Shown: positions 6,844-14,016 of the stretch, piece after piece
How the letters are laid out: every line of letters begins with the position of its first letter
Numbering within the stretch: position 1 is the first letter of the stretch
Assembly: GCA_005879505.1 (NCBI GenBank)
Contig: VBKQ01000368.1
Span: 1 to 17,249 of the forward strand
From: Deltaproteobacteria bacterium
GTDB lineage: Bacteria > Myxococcota > Myxococcia > Myxococcales > 40CM-4-68-19
Direction: 5' to 3'
DNA length: 17,249 nucleotides
Position numbers and translations under genes: made by a program
Notes under the pieces: generated by a model
Database searches by the model: none
Told to the model about the DNA's origin: nothing
Seen by the model: only the letters and a program-made list of their open reading frames with translations

Positions 6844-8961
6844 TTACTTCTTCGCCGCCGCCTGCTTCTCCCGGAACTCCTTGATCATCTGCTCCTGCGT
6901 TGCCCGCGGTACCGGCTGGTACTTCGCGAACTCCATGGAGAACTCGCCCTTGCCCTGGGTCGCCGAGCGGAGGTCCGTCGAGTACCCGAACATCTCCGAG
7001 AGCGGTACGTGCGCGCTCGCGATCAGGTAGCCCTCCACGGTCTCGGTGTTCTGGATGATCCCGCGCCGCTGGTTCAGCTGGCCGACCACCGCTCCCTGGA
7101 ACTCCTCCGGAGCCTGTACCTCGACGTTCATGATCGGCTCGAGGATGACCGGCTTCGCCTTCTCGTACGCCTCGCGGAAGCCCATCAGGGCGGCAGTCTT
7201 GAAGGCCTGCTCGCTGGAGTCCACCGCGTGGGAAAGGCCGTCGTTGATCACGCAGCGGACCTTCACCACCGGGAAGCCGATCAGTGAACCCTTCTTGATC
7301 GCCTCCTTGAACCCCTTGTCGCAGGCGGGGATGAACTCGCGCGGGATGGCGCCGCCCACCACGTCGTCGACGAACTCGTAGACCTCGACGGCGTCCTCCG
7401 GCAGCGGCTCGATGTAGCCGGCCACGCGGGCGAACTGACCGGAGCCTCCGGTCTGCTTCTTGTGCGTGTACGCAAACTCGCCGCGCTGCTGGATGGCCTC
7501 GCGGTAGGCGACTTGCGGCTGACCGACGACCACCTCGCAGCCGTACTCGCGCTTGATGCGCTCCATGTAGATCTCGAGGTGGAGCTCGCCCATCCAGGAG
7601 GCGATGGTCTGCGCCGACTCCTCGTCGCGGTGGACGCGGAAGGTCGGGTCCTCGCGGGTGAACCGGTTCAGTGCCTTGGAGAAGTTCGCCGCGGCCGACT
7701 TCTCCTTCGGGGCGATGGCCAGCGAGATCACGGCGTCGGGCACGTGCATCGAGGTCATCGTGTACTTCACGGTGCCGTCGGTGAACGTGTCGCCGGAGGC
7801 GCAGTCGATCCCGAACATGGCGATGATGTCGCCCGCCTGCGCCGAGTCGATGTCGTGCATCTCGTCGGCGTGCATGCGCACCAGGCGCGGGACCTTCACC
7901 TTCTTGCCGTCGCGCGAGTTGACGATGAAGTCGCCCTTGGCCACCTTGCCCTGGTACATGCGCAGGTAGGTGAGCTGGCCGTAGCGCCCGTCCTCCAGCT
8001 TGAAGGCGAGCCCGACGAACGGCTTGGACGGATCGGAGGCGAGCACCACCTTCTCTTCCTTCTTGCTCTGGTCGTGCGCCTCGTTCACCACTTCCTTCGG
8101 GTTGGGAAGGTAGTAGACGACGCCGTCCAACAGGTGCTGCACGCCCTTGTTCTTGTAGGCGGAGCCGCAGAACACCGGCGTCAGCTTGAGCTGCAGGGTG
8201 CCGGCGCGGACGGCCCGGCGGATGTCCTCGACGGCGGGCTCCTTGTCCTCGAGGAACAGCTCGGTGAGCTTGTCATCGTACTCGGCCACCGCCGCGATCA
8301 GGTCGTGGCGCATCGTCTTCGCCTGCTCGAGCAGGTCGGCGGGGACCTCCTCGGTGCGGATCTTCTCGCCGTTTTCCCCGTCGTAGTAGTGCGCCTTCAT
8401 GGTGACCAGATCGATGACGCCCTGGAACTTGTCCTCGGCACCGATCGGCAGCTCCATCAGCACCGCGTTGTGGTTCAGCTTCTCCCGCAGCTGCTGCGTG
8501 ACGCGGAAGGCGTTGGCCCCGGCGCGGTCCATCTTGTTGATGAACGCCAGCCGGGGGACCTTGTAGCGCCGCATCTGCCGGTCGACGGTGATCGACTGCG
8601 ACTGGACGCCGGAGACCGAACAGAGCACCAGGATGGCGCCGTCGAGCACGCGGAGCGCGCGCTCCACCTCGATGGTGAAGTCGACGTGCCCGGGAGTGTC
8701 GATGATGTTGATGTTGTGTGTCGGGCGAGAGCGGTCCGTCGCGTCCCACTCGCAATACGTGGCCGCCGACTGGATGGTGATCCCCTTCTCGCGCTCCAGA
8801 TCCATCGAGTCCATCTTGGCGCCGACCGCGTCCTTGCCCTTCACCTCGTGGATCTGGTGAATGCGCCCCGTGTAGTACAGGATGCGCTCCGACAGGGTCG
8901 TCTTGCCCGAATCGATGTGGGCCGAGATGCCGATGTTGCGGATGAAGTCGATGTTCGCCAC
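6844..8961 (-). CDS. fusA: Elongation factor G, mitochondrial-like EFG1/spdEFG1 type
   Basis: A 705-residue translational GTPase that moves tRNA and mRNA through the ribosome after peptide-bond formation. The G motifs are all readable: G1 AHIDSGKT (14-21), the switch region EKGITIQSAAT (58-68), G3 DTPGH (88-92), G4 NKMD (142-145) and G5 CGSA (265-268). Domain IV has DGLSHAVDSSEQAF (574-587). The stretch TGRIHQIHEVKGKD...MDSMDLEREKGITIQSAATY is that of mitochondrial EFG1 and the bacterial spdEFG1 group. The canonical form is AHIDAGKTT...[20 protein letters not shown]. In bacteria with this type, a second factor (spdEFG2) is thought to handle ribosome recycling; none is in the window. The start is GTG at 8961, with AAGG five bases upstream. 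It stands alone, not with rpsL, rpsG and tuf. A possible but poor promoter (TTGATT near 9036) lies upstream. Confidence 0.96.
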   Translation of the reverse strand: MANIDFIRNIGISAHIDSGKTTLSERILYYTGRIHQIHEVKGKDAVGAKMDSMDLEREKGITIQSAATYCEWDATDRSRPTHNINIIDTPGHVDFTIEVERALRVLDGAILVLCSVSGVQSQSITVDRQMRRYKVPRLAFINKMDRAGANAFRVTQQLREKLNHNAVLMELPIGAEDKFQGVIDLVTMKAHYYDGENGEKIRTEEVPADLLEQAKTMRHDLIAAVAEYDDKLTELFLEDKEPAVEDIRRAVRAGTLQLKLTPVFCGSAYKNKGVQHLLDGVVYYLPNPKEVVNEAHDQSKKEEKVVLASDPSKPFVGLAFKLEDGRYGQLTYLRMYQGKVAKGDFIVNSRDGKKVKVPRLVRMHADEMHDIDSAQAGDIIAMFGIDCASGDTFTDGTVKYTMTSMHVPDAVISLAIAPKEKSAAANFSKALNRFTREDPTFRVHRDEESAQTIASWMGELHLEIYMERIKREYGCEVVVGQPQVAYREAIQQRGEFAYTHKKQTGGSGQFARVAGYIEPLPEDAVEVYEFVDDVVGGAIPREFIPACDKGFKEAIKKGSLIGFPVVKVRCVINDGLSHAVDSSEQAFKTAALMGFREAYEKAKPVILEPIMNVEVQAPEEFQGAVVGQLNQRRGIIQNTETVEGYLIASAHVPLSEMFGYSTDLRSATQGKGEFSMEFAKYQPVPRATQEQMIKEFREKQAAAKK

Positions 8962-9247
8962 GTCTGCCTTGCCTTCCTGAAGCCCCCTCCGGAAAAAGGA
9001 GCGCTGCCACTAACAAGAATCGGTGCGGAAAATCAAGCGCCCGGACGCACTGCTGGCGACCGAGTCTGCCATCGCAACGCGTGCCGGGCGACTTCTTGGA
9101 TGCTTCGCGGCACGTTTGGTTCCGGGGAAAACAACGCGCCGCGCCGCTGCAATCCCTTCTCGGATGACGGCGGGTTGGGTGCGGGCAACCGTAGGGCGGG
9201 CGAGCCGCCGAGCATCCGCCGGCCAGGAGAAACAATCTTTTGCACGG

Positions 9248-10342
9248 ATGACCCACATCGAGCTCTTGCAGGAGACGGGGTACAGGCGGGTCGGTTCGCC
9301 GAAAAGCGGTTTTCGTTTCGCCGGCGCCCCCGTGCGCGAGGTGTCCCGCCTGCGCTCCCTGCGGATTCCTCCGGCCTGGACCGACGTCGCCATCAATCGC
9401 AACCCGCGCGCGAAGCTGCAGGCGGTCGGGCGCGACAAGAAGGGCCGCTGGCAGTACCGCTACAGCGAGGGCGCGGTCCGCGTCCGCGAGCAGAAGAAGT
9501 ATGACAGGCTGCTCGCGTTCGGCCGCGCGCTGCCGCTGATGCGCAAGGCCGTCGATCGCGACATGCGGCTGCCAGGGCTGCCGCGCGAGAAGGTGATGGC
9601 GTGCATCCTGCGCATCCTCTCGACCTGCTTCATGCGGCCGGGCAGCGAGGCCTACGCGAAGGAGAACGGCAGCTTCGGCATCGCCACGTTGCAGAACCGG
9701 CACGCCAGCGTCCAGGGAGACACGGTGCGGTTCCACTACCGCGGCAAGGCCGGCAAGGAGCAGGTCAACGAGCTGCGCGACCGCCGCGTGGCGCGGATCG
9801 TCCGCGAGTTGAAGAAAGTACCGGGTAAAGACCTCTTCCAGTACGTCGCCGAAGACGGCACCGTCGTGAACGTCCGCCGGCGGCACATCAACAACTACAT
9901 CAAGGAAGTGATGGGCGAGCGCTTCTCGGCGAAGGACTTCCGCACCTGGGCCGGGACTCTGATCGCAGCCTGCGCCCTGGCTCGGCTCGAAGGGGAGGAG
10001 ATCGAGGGCCGCACCGACCGCCGCAAGCTGATCGTCGCCGCGGTCAAGGAGACCGCGGCCCAGCTCGGCAACACTCCGGCGGTGTGCAGGTCCAGCTACA
10101 TATGGCCGTCCGTGCTGCACAGCTTCGAGAAAGGGACGGTGCTGAAGACCTACTTCAAGACGATGGAGGAGCTGATCGCGGCGCGCAGCAACAGGGCGGA
10201 ACGGGCGTTGCTCGAGCTGCTGAAGACGGGCCGATCGGCGGCGGCGGAGTTGCCGAACCGGCGACGCGAGACCAAGACGAGCCGACGCATGCGGCGAAGC
10301 CCGCGGGCGCGCCGGCTGGCGAAGGCGTTCACCCTGCACTGA
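9248..10342 (+). CDS. DNA topoisomerase IB (poxvirus/eukaryote-like)
   Basis: A 364-residue type IB topoisomerase, which relaxes supercoils through a 3'-phosphotyrosyl intermediate without ATP. The N-terminal domain has the hallmark IPPAWTDV (40-47), LQAVGRDKKGRWQYRY (57-72) and KYDRL segments. Likely catalytic residues are R130 in FMRPGSEAY, K167 in YRGKAGKEQ, R232 in KDFRTWAGT, and the nucleophile Y284 in CRSSYIWPSV; the preceding LGNTPAVC matches the family. The 60-residue tail is strongly basic (RRR, SRRMRRSPRARRLAK), probably for DNA contact. The frame is open upstream to 9023, but the family N-terminus begins at about LLQETGYRRVG, so ATG 9248 is preferred. The nearest purine-rich AGGAGA is about 18 bases off, leaving the start not fully settled. 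It is divergent from EF-G across about 290 bp in which I see no other gene. Confidence 0.93.
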   Translation: MTHIELLQETGYRRVGSPKSGFRFAGAPVREVSRLRSLRIPPAWTDVAINRNPRAKLQAVGRDKKGRWQYRYSEGAVRVREQKKYDRLLAFGRALPLMRKAVDRDMRLPGLPREKVMACILRILSTCFMRPGSEAYAKENGSFGIATLQNRHASVQGDTVRFHYRGKAGKEQVNELRDRRVARIVRELKKVPGKDLFQYVAEDGTVVNVRRRHINNYIKEVMGERFSAKDFRTWAGTLIAACALARLEGEEIEGRTDRRKLIVAAVKETAAQLGNTPAVCRSSYIWPSVLHSFEKGTVLKTYFKTMEELIAARSNRAERALLELLKTGRSAAAELPNRRRETKTSRRMRRSPRARRLAKAFTLH

Positions 10343-10359
10343 TGGTGCGCGCCGAAAGG

Positions 10360-10388
10360 TTGCGCCCTCCCCCCGCGAGACCTAGAAC
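10360..10388 (+). promoter_or_regulatory. Possible sigma-70-like promoter for the MarR remnant
   Basis: TTGCGC (10360-10365) and TAGAAC (10383-10388) are exactly 17 bp apart and lie 11 bp upstream of the MarR ATG. That would give a nearly leaderless message, in keeping with the absence of a Shine-Dalgarno sequence. Only 3 and 4 of 6 bases match consensus. Confidence 0.3.
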
Positions 10389-10399
10389 AGACGCGGTCC

Positions 10400-10740
10400 A
10401 TGGGCCCCCATGCATCCGCCGACGCCCGCGCCGTCCTCGACGCCATCCGCCGCATCGTCCGGCTCCTGCGTCAGTCGGCGCGCGCGGCGGAGCGGCGCAC
10501 CGGGATGTCCGCCGCGCAACTCTTCGTGCTCCAGCAACTGCGCAGCGCCGGCGGCGCGCTCACGCCCGGCGAGCTTGCGGAGCGTACGCTGACGCACCAG
10601 AGCTCCGTCTCGGTGGTCGCGCGCCGCCTGGTGGATGGAGGCCTGGTGAAGCGGCAGCGGTCGCCGGCGGACGGTCGTCGCGTCGAGCTCTCGCTGACGC
10701 CGGCGGGCCGCGCCGCCGTGCGCCGCAGGCCGAGGCTGGC
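10400..10740 (+). pseudogene. MarR-family transcription regulator, truncated
   Basis: About 113 codons encode the N-terminal helix and winged helix-turn-helix of a MarR repressor. MSAAQLFVLQQL is followed by LTPGELAERTLTHQSSVSVVARRL and the wing LVKRQRSPADGRRVELSLTPAGRAAV (about 82-107). Intact members run about 140-160 residues and end in helices that make the dimer. Here recognisable sequence stops near 10740, and the frame then continues as Arg/His-rich nonsense to a stop at 11179, inside the antisense cold-shock gene. The DNA that follows codes, in a different frame, for a piece of chloride channel. The regulator therefore lost its 3' end in a deletion and is unlikely to dimerise normally. 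It may have been the regulator of the channel gene; that is inference from adjacency. Confidence 0.75.
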
Positions 10741-10994
10741 GCGGCCGCGTCGTATACATCTGCGTCCTCTCCATCGGCACCGGCGGCCCTTTCGGCGCGG
10801 AGGGCCCGATCATCGCCACCGGCGGCGCCGTGGGCTCGCTGGTCGGGCAGCTCCTGCACACCACCGCCGTCGAACGGAAGACGCTGCTGGCGGCGGGAGC
10901 GGCCGCCGGCATGGACCTGTTGGCCGCACACCGGCGCCGGCTGGACGAGACGCACGTGACCGAGCAGAGCCTGAGCTGGTGGCCGCGGGGGTGA
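10740..10994 (+). pseudogene. ClC chloride channel remnant: filter segment fused to CBS-like tail
   Basis: Read in the frame with codons at 10800-10802 and so on, this stretch encodes SIGTGGPFGAEGPIIATGG followed by AVGSLVGQLLH and AVERKTLLAAGAAAGM. This is the ion-filter (GxFxP-like) and following helix of ClC channels and transporters. It then passes directly, in the same frame, to DLLAAHRRRLDE and a short tail ending at TGA 10992-10994. That tail looks like the last helix of a CBS domain, which many ClC proteins carry at the C-terminus. Homology begins near 10750, there is no start codon or ribosome site, and the frame is closed upstream at 10695. Only about 80 codons remain of a protein normally over 400 residues, so two separate losses (5' end and middle) are needed. 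The ClC assignment is strong; the CBS assignment of the tail is weaker. Confidence 0.72.
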
Positions 10995-11012
10995 TTGGGT
11001 TTGAAACACGAA

Positions 11013-11039
11013 GGGCCGCTCCGTCGCCGGGAGTGGCCC
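11013..11039 (-). terminator. Probable terminator of the cold-shock gene
   Basis: Inverted repeat GGGCCACTCC / GGAGCGGCCC on the minus strand: 10 bp with one A/C mismatch and a 7-base loop. It lies 25 bp past the cold-shock stop and is followed by TTCGTGTTT. The mismatch and broken T-run make it moderate; the same hairpin could also end + strand transcripts from the MarR/ClC remnant. Confidence 0.5.
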
Positions 11040-11064
11040 CTCGCGAGAGTCAAGGAGAGTCGCT

Positions 11065-11265
11065 TCAGTGCTTGCGCACGTTCTGCGCTTGTAACCCTTT
11101 CGGACCTTTGATGATGTCGAACTCCACGCGATCGCCTTCGCTGAGCGAGCGGAAGCCGTCCATCTGGATGGCGGTGTGATGGACGAAGACGTCCTCGCCG
11201 CCCTCCTGCGAGATGAAGCCAAACCCCTTGCTGTCGTTGAACCACTTCACCGTACCCTGCGCCAT
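11065..11265 (-). CDS. Cold-shock domain protein (CspA family)
   Basis: A 66-residue single cold-shock domain, a small cytoplasmic OB-fold protein that binds single-stranded RNA and DNA and melts RNA structure. It has TVKWFNDSKGFGFI (5-18, RNP1 KGFGFI) and RNP2 DVFVHH (25-30), with GDRVEFDI and a KGLQAQNV end, all typical. Length is exactly normal. The frame is open further upstream, but the family N-terminus MAQGTVKWF fixes the ATG at 11265, and AGAAGG lies six bases before it. A roughly 70-base leader seems likely (see the promoter at 11342-11370), as is usual for csp genes with leader-based control. It follows the Hsp70 operon on the same strand, and its predicted promoter starts right after that operon. 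Confidence 0.96.
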   Translation of the reverse strand: MAQGTVKWFNDSKGFGFISQEGGEDVFVHHTAIQMDGFRSLSEGDRVEFDIIKGPKGLQAQNVRKH

Positions 11266-11341
11266 GAAGAACCTTCTCTTTGTTACGGACGGGTCCGCCG
11301 CCCTGTGGTCTCGGGGCGAGCCTGCGCCCGCCGGGACGGAT

Positions 11342-11370
11342 GGGTAGCAGGACTTTTGCCGGAGAGTCAA
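11342..11370 (-). promoter_or_regulatory. Possible promoter of the cold-shock gene
   Basis: On the minus strand, TTGACT (11370-11365) lies 17 bp from CTACCC (11347-11342). The -35 box is good and the -10 box poor. It begins three bases after the end of the 880-residue Hsp70 gene and would give a leader of about 70 bases containing the GC-rich inverted repeat GGGCG/CGCCC. Confidence 0.35.
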
Positions 11371-11373
11371 ACC

Positions 11374-14016
11374 TCACGCGGCCAGGTGCAAGCCCAAGGG
11401 CAACGCCTCGCCGAACACCCGCTGCTCGTCCTTCTCCCCGAGCGCACGCGCCTCGCGGATAGAGAGGGGCCAGTCCTCGGGCGCGGCGGAGCGCTCCAGT
11501 CGCGCTGCGGCCCGCTCGCGCGTCTCCTCGTCCAGGTCCCGGGCGCGGTCGCCCGACCGCCGGGCGATCTGTGCGATGGCGAACGGCGCGTCCTCGACGG
11601 CGCCGAAGTCCAGCGCAAGAAGGCGAGCCAGCCATTCGCTGGCCACTTCCGGGGGAACGGCGTAGTGCGCGGCACCCGCGACGGGAATGCGCGCGCCCAG
11701 CCGGCCCAAGGCCCAGGCGACACCGGGAGCGCGTCCGGCGGACAGCCTCTCCAAGAGCCAGGCGCCGGCTTCGATCTTCCGGTCCACCGGCAGCCGCTCG
11801 AGGGCGCCGAGGAGCCGCACCATCTCGTCGATGCCGAGCCCCGGAGCTTTCTTCGCCGGGTTCGCGACCCGCTGCTTCGGCGCGGGCTTCAAGTGAGGAG
11901 CGATGGCTTCGAAGAGAGCTAGATGGGCCTCGTCCGGCAGCCCCGCTGCGATCCGCCGCCAGAGCACCCACCAGGCCGCCCAGACCGCGGGCTCCTTGTG
12001 GTGGGTCAGCCCCTGCGAAAAGAGGGTCCACGCCTGCTCGACCCGCCAGGCGTCGAGAGGCGCGCCAAAGCCGGGCCGCAGCAGGAAACCGCAGAGCGAA
12101 AGGAACATGCGCTCATGGTCCGGGCTGCGCCGCCGCTTCTGCGCCCCGGCCCAGAGCACGCCCCAGAGGTCACGGTCGGTCGCCAGCGTCCAGGAGGCGC
12201 GATCGCTGAGCACGCGCTCGAGATTGCGCCAGACGTCCTTCGCGCTCGCGTCGTGCACGGGCTTCTTGCCGAATACGATCTGGAGCTGCTCGCGGGCCGC
12301 ATCGATGTTGCGCGGGAGCTGCGAGACGCCGCCGGATTCCCGCGCTTCTCCCCGAAGCTGGAACTCCAGCTTCCAGCGCTGCGCGCCTTCGCAGAACACC
12401 TCGAGCGTGCCGATCTCGGTGAGCACGGCCTTCAGCCGCACCGGAGCGGTCCCTTCGCCGGAAATAACGGTCTGCACCGGCGGCAACTCGGCGAGCTCTT
12501 CCTCCACCGCCACCAGATCGCCGGCGCGCTCGGGACGGAATCCGGCCGACGCGAACAGGCGGAACCGGACCGGGCGCCCGAGCACCAGTGAGAAGTCGCG
12601 GTCGAGCGTCTGTTCGACCCCTTCCGGCGCTCCCCGCGGAACCACGCAGACGGCCTGGCCGCGGTCTCCCACGCCGACGTAGTACGTGCGGGGGCTGCCG
12701 CCGCCGATGCGCAGTCCGAGGCCGCGGCGGACGAGCGCATACGTCGCTGCCCCGCGCGCAACCGCCAGATCCGGGGCGTCGTTGCGCAGGCGGCGCACGG
12801 GCCTCGAGCTCCAGCTCGAGAGCACCTCGGTGAGCCGCCCTGCCAGCAGCGGCGGCGTGAGCGCGCCGCCGTTGAAGAGCACGGCGTCGACGCGCAGTTC
12901 GGCGGCGGTGCGCGCATGGCGCTGGAGGAACGCCGCGGCGTGCCTGGTGATCGCGGGGTCGGCGGCGTAAGGCAGGCCCAGCTCCGCGAGACCGATGGCG
13001 CGCGCCGCCCGCGCCGGGACGTCCGTGGGAGCCACGCGCGGGAAGAACCCGTCGAGCAGCAGGGTGCGAACCTCGTCCCGGCCCAGCTCCGCCGTCAGCG
13101 TGCCGCCGATCAGCCGTGACCCAGCCCCGGCGACGGCCACCGACGTCCGCTCCGGCGCGCCCTCGCCGAGCAGCAGCTCCTTGGCCGCGCGCGAGGCCTG
13201 CACCAGCGCTCCGAATTGCGCCGCGTTCAATCTCTGCCCGATCCGTTTTTCCGCGGTGCGAGCGAGCGCGATGTCCATGTTGTCGCCGCCGAGCAGCAGA
13301 TGGTCCCCGACGGCGATTCGTTCCAGCAGAGGCGGTGCCTCGTCGCGCACCTCGGTGCGGATGAGGGTGAGATCCGTAGTGCCTCCGCCGACGTCGACCA
13401 CCAGGACGAGGTGGATGTCTGCGAGCTCCGGCCCGAGCTGGCCGCGGTGGACCCGTGTCCAGTCGTAGAATGCGGCTTGCGGCTCTTCCAGCAGGAGGAT
13501 CTCCGGCAGCCCGGCCTCTTCCGCAGCCCGCAGCGTCAGCGCGCGCGCACCTTCGTCGAAGGAAGCGGGGACCGTCACGATCACGTCCTGCTCCGCGAGC
13601 GGAGCGTCGGCGTGCGCCCGATCCCAGGCGTCGCGCAGGTGGCGGAGGATGTGCGCGCTTGCGGCTACCGGAGAGAGGCGCGGCACGTCCGGCGGCGCCC
13701 CCCAAGGCAGGATGGGCGCGGTGCGGTCCACCGCGGGGTGGCAGAGCCAGCTTTTCGCCGACGCTACGTGCCGGCCGGGCACTTGGGCGCCGCGATCGCG
13801 CGCGAACGTGCCGACCACGGCCTCACCCAATCCTTCGTGTGGCGAGGGAAGGTAGAGATGCGAAGGCAAAAGCTTGCGACCCTGCGTGAGCGAGGCATCG
13901 ACGAGCTGTGGGACGTCGAACACGTGAAGCTGCGGATCGCCCTCCAGCAGGTCCGCGTACGCCAGCGCCGAGTTGGAGGTGCCGAGATCGATGCCGACTG
14001 CGTACCGCAGGGTCAC
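11374..14016 (-). CDS. Hsp70-like ATPase with long C-terminal extension (DUF3731-type), second of pair
   Basis: An 880-residue Hsp70 relative. The ATPase core has phosphate-1 AVGIDLGTSNSA (6-17), the conserved lysine in SAKSWLCHP (K88), VTVPASFD (147-154), LLEEPQAAFYDW (175-186), phosphate-2 VVDVGGGTTDL (206-216), LGGDN (242-246) and the adenosine motif LFNGG (380-384). Residues about 480-560 form a beta-rich segment ending TEIGTLEVF...RWKLEFQLR, matching the end of the neighbouring 587-residue paralogue. Residues about 570-880 are an extra helical, Trp-rich domain (DVWRNLE, DLWGVLWAG, LLRPGFGAPLDAWRVEQAW, AVWAAWWVLWRR). I remember this as the DUF3731 region of Hsp70-family proteins. The start is GTG 14016-14014, overlapping the upstream stop as GTGA, with GAGG five bases before it. 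The open frame continues to 15171, but that part is out-of-frame paralogue sequence. It is not DnaK: no canonical helical lid or EEVD-like tail is visible. Client and role are unknown. Confidence 0.88.
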   Translation of the reverse strand: MTLRYAVGIDLGTSNSALAYADLLEGDPQLHVFDVPQLVDASLTQGRKLLPSHLYLPSPHEGLGEAVVGTFARDRGAQVPGRHVASAKSWLCHPAVDRTAPILPWGAPPDVPRLSPVAASAHILRHLRDAWDRAHADAPLAEQDVIVTVPASFDEGARALTLRAAEEAGLPEILLLEEPQAAFYDWTRVHRGQLGPELADIHLVLVVDVGGGTTDLTLIRTEVRDEAPPLLERIAVGDHLLLGGDNMDIALARTAEKRIGQRLNAAQFGALVQASRAAKELLLGEGAPERTSVAVAGAGSRLIGGTLTAELGRDEVRTLLLDGFFPRVAPTDVPARAARAIGLAELGLPYAADPAITRHAAAFLQRHARTAAELRVDAVLFNGGALTPPLLAGRLTEVLSSWSSRPVRRLRNDAPDLAVARGAATYALVRRGLGLRIGGGSPRTYYVGVGDRGQAVCVVPRGAPEGVEQTLDRDFSLVLGRPVRFRLFASAGFRPERAGDLVAVEEELAELPPVQTVISGEGTAPVRLKAVLTEIGTLEVFCEGAQRWKLEFQLRGEARESGGVSQLPRNIDAAREQLQIVFGKKPVHDASAKDVWRNLERVLSDRASWTLATDRDLWGVLWAGAQKRRRSPDHERMFLSLCGFLLRPGFGAPLDAWRVEQAWTLFSQGLTHHKEPAVWAAWWVLWRRIAAGLPDEAHLALFEAIAPHLKPAPKQRVANPAKKAPGLGIDEMVRLLGALERLPVDRKIEAGAWLLERLSAGRAPGVAWALGRLGARIPVAGAAHYAVPPEVASEWLARLLALDFGAVEDAPFAIAQIARRSGDRARDLDEETRERAAARLERSAAPEDWPLSIREARALGEKDEQRVFGEALPLGLHLAA

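Noticed and set aside
7660..7671. TGAACCGGTTCA palindrome inside EF-G
   Set aside because: It falls in conserved codons (LNRFT region) and differs in order from the GTTCAACCGGTTGAAC repeat; probably chance.
8962..9247. tRNA or small RNA between EF-G and topoisomerase IB
   Set aside because: Checked for cloverleaf and SRP-RNA-like sequence; only one 7-bp inverted repeat with a 21-base loop is present, which is not enough.
7462..9504. 680-codon + strand open frame
   Set aside because: Antisense to EF-G, with low-complexity Val/Leu/His/Arg sequence, and runs out of frame into topoisomerase IB.
8273..10339. 688-codon minus-strand open frame
   Set aside because: Antisense to topoisomerase IB and out of frame with EF-G; both real genes have full motif sets.
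10741..11179. C-terminal extension of the MarR frame (259 residues in all)
   Set aside because: Arg/His/Gly-rich nonsense in the MarR frame; the DNA encodes ClC sequence in another frame and then overlaps the antisense cold-shock gene.
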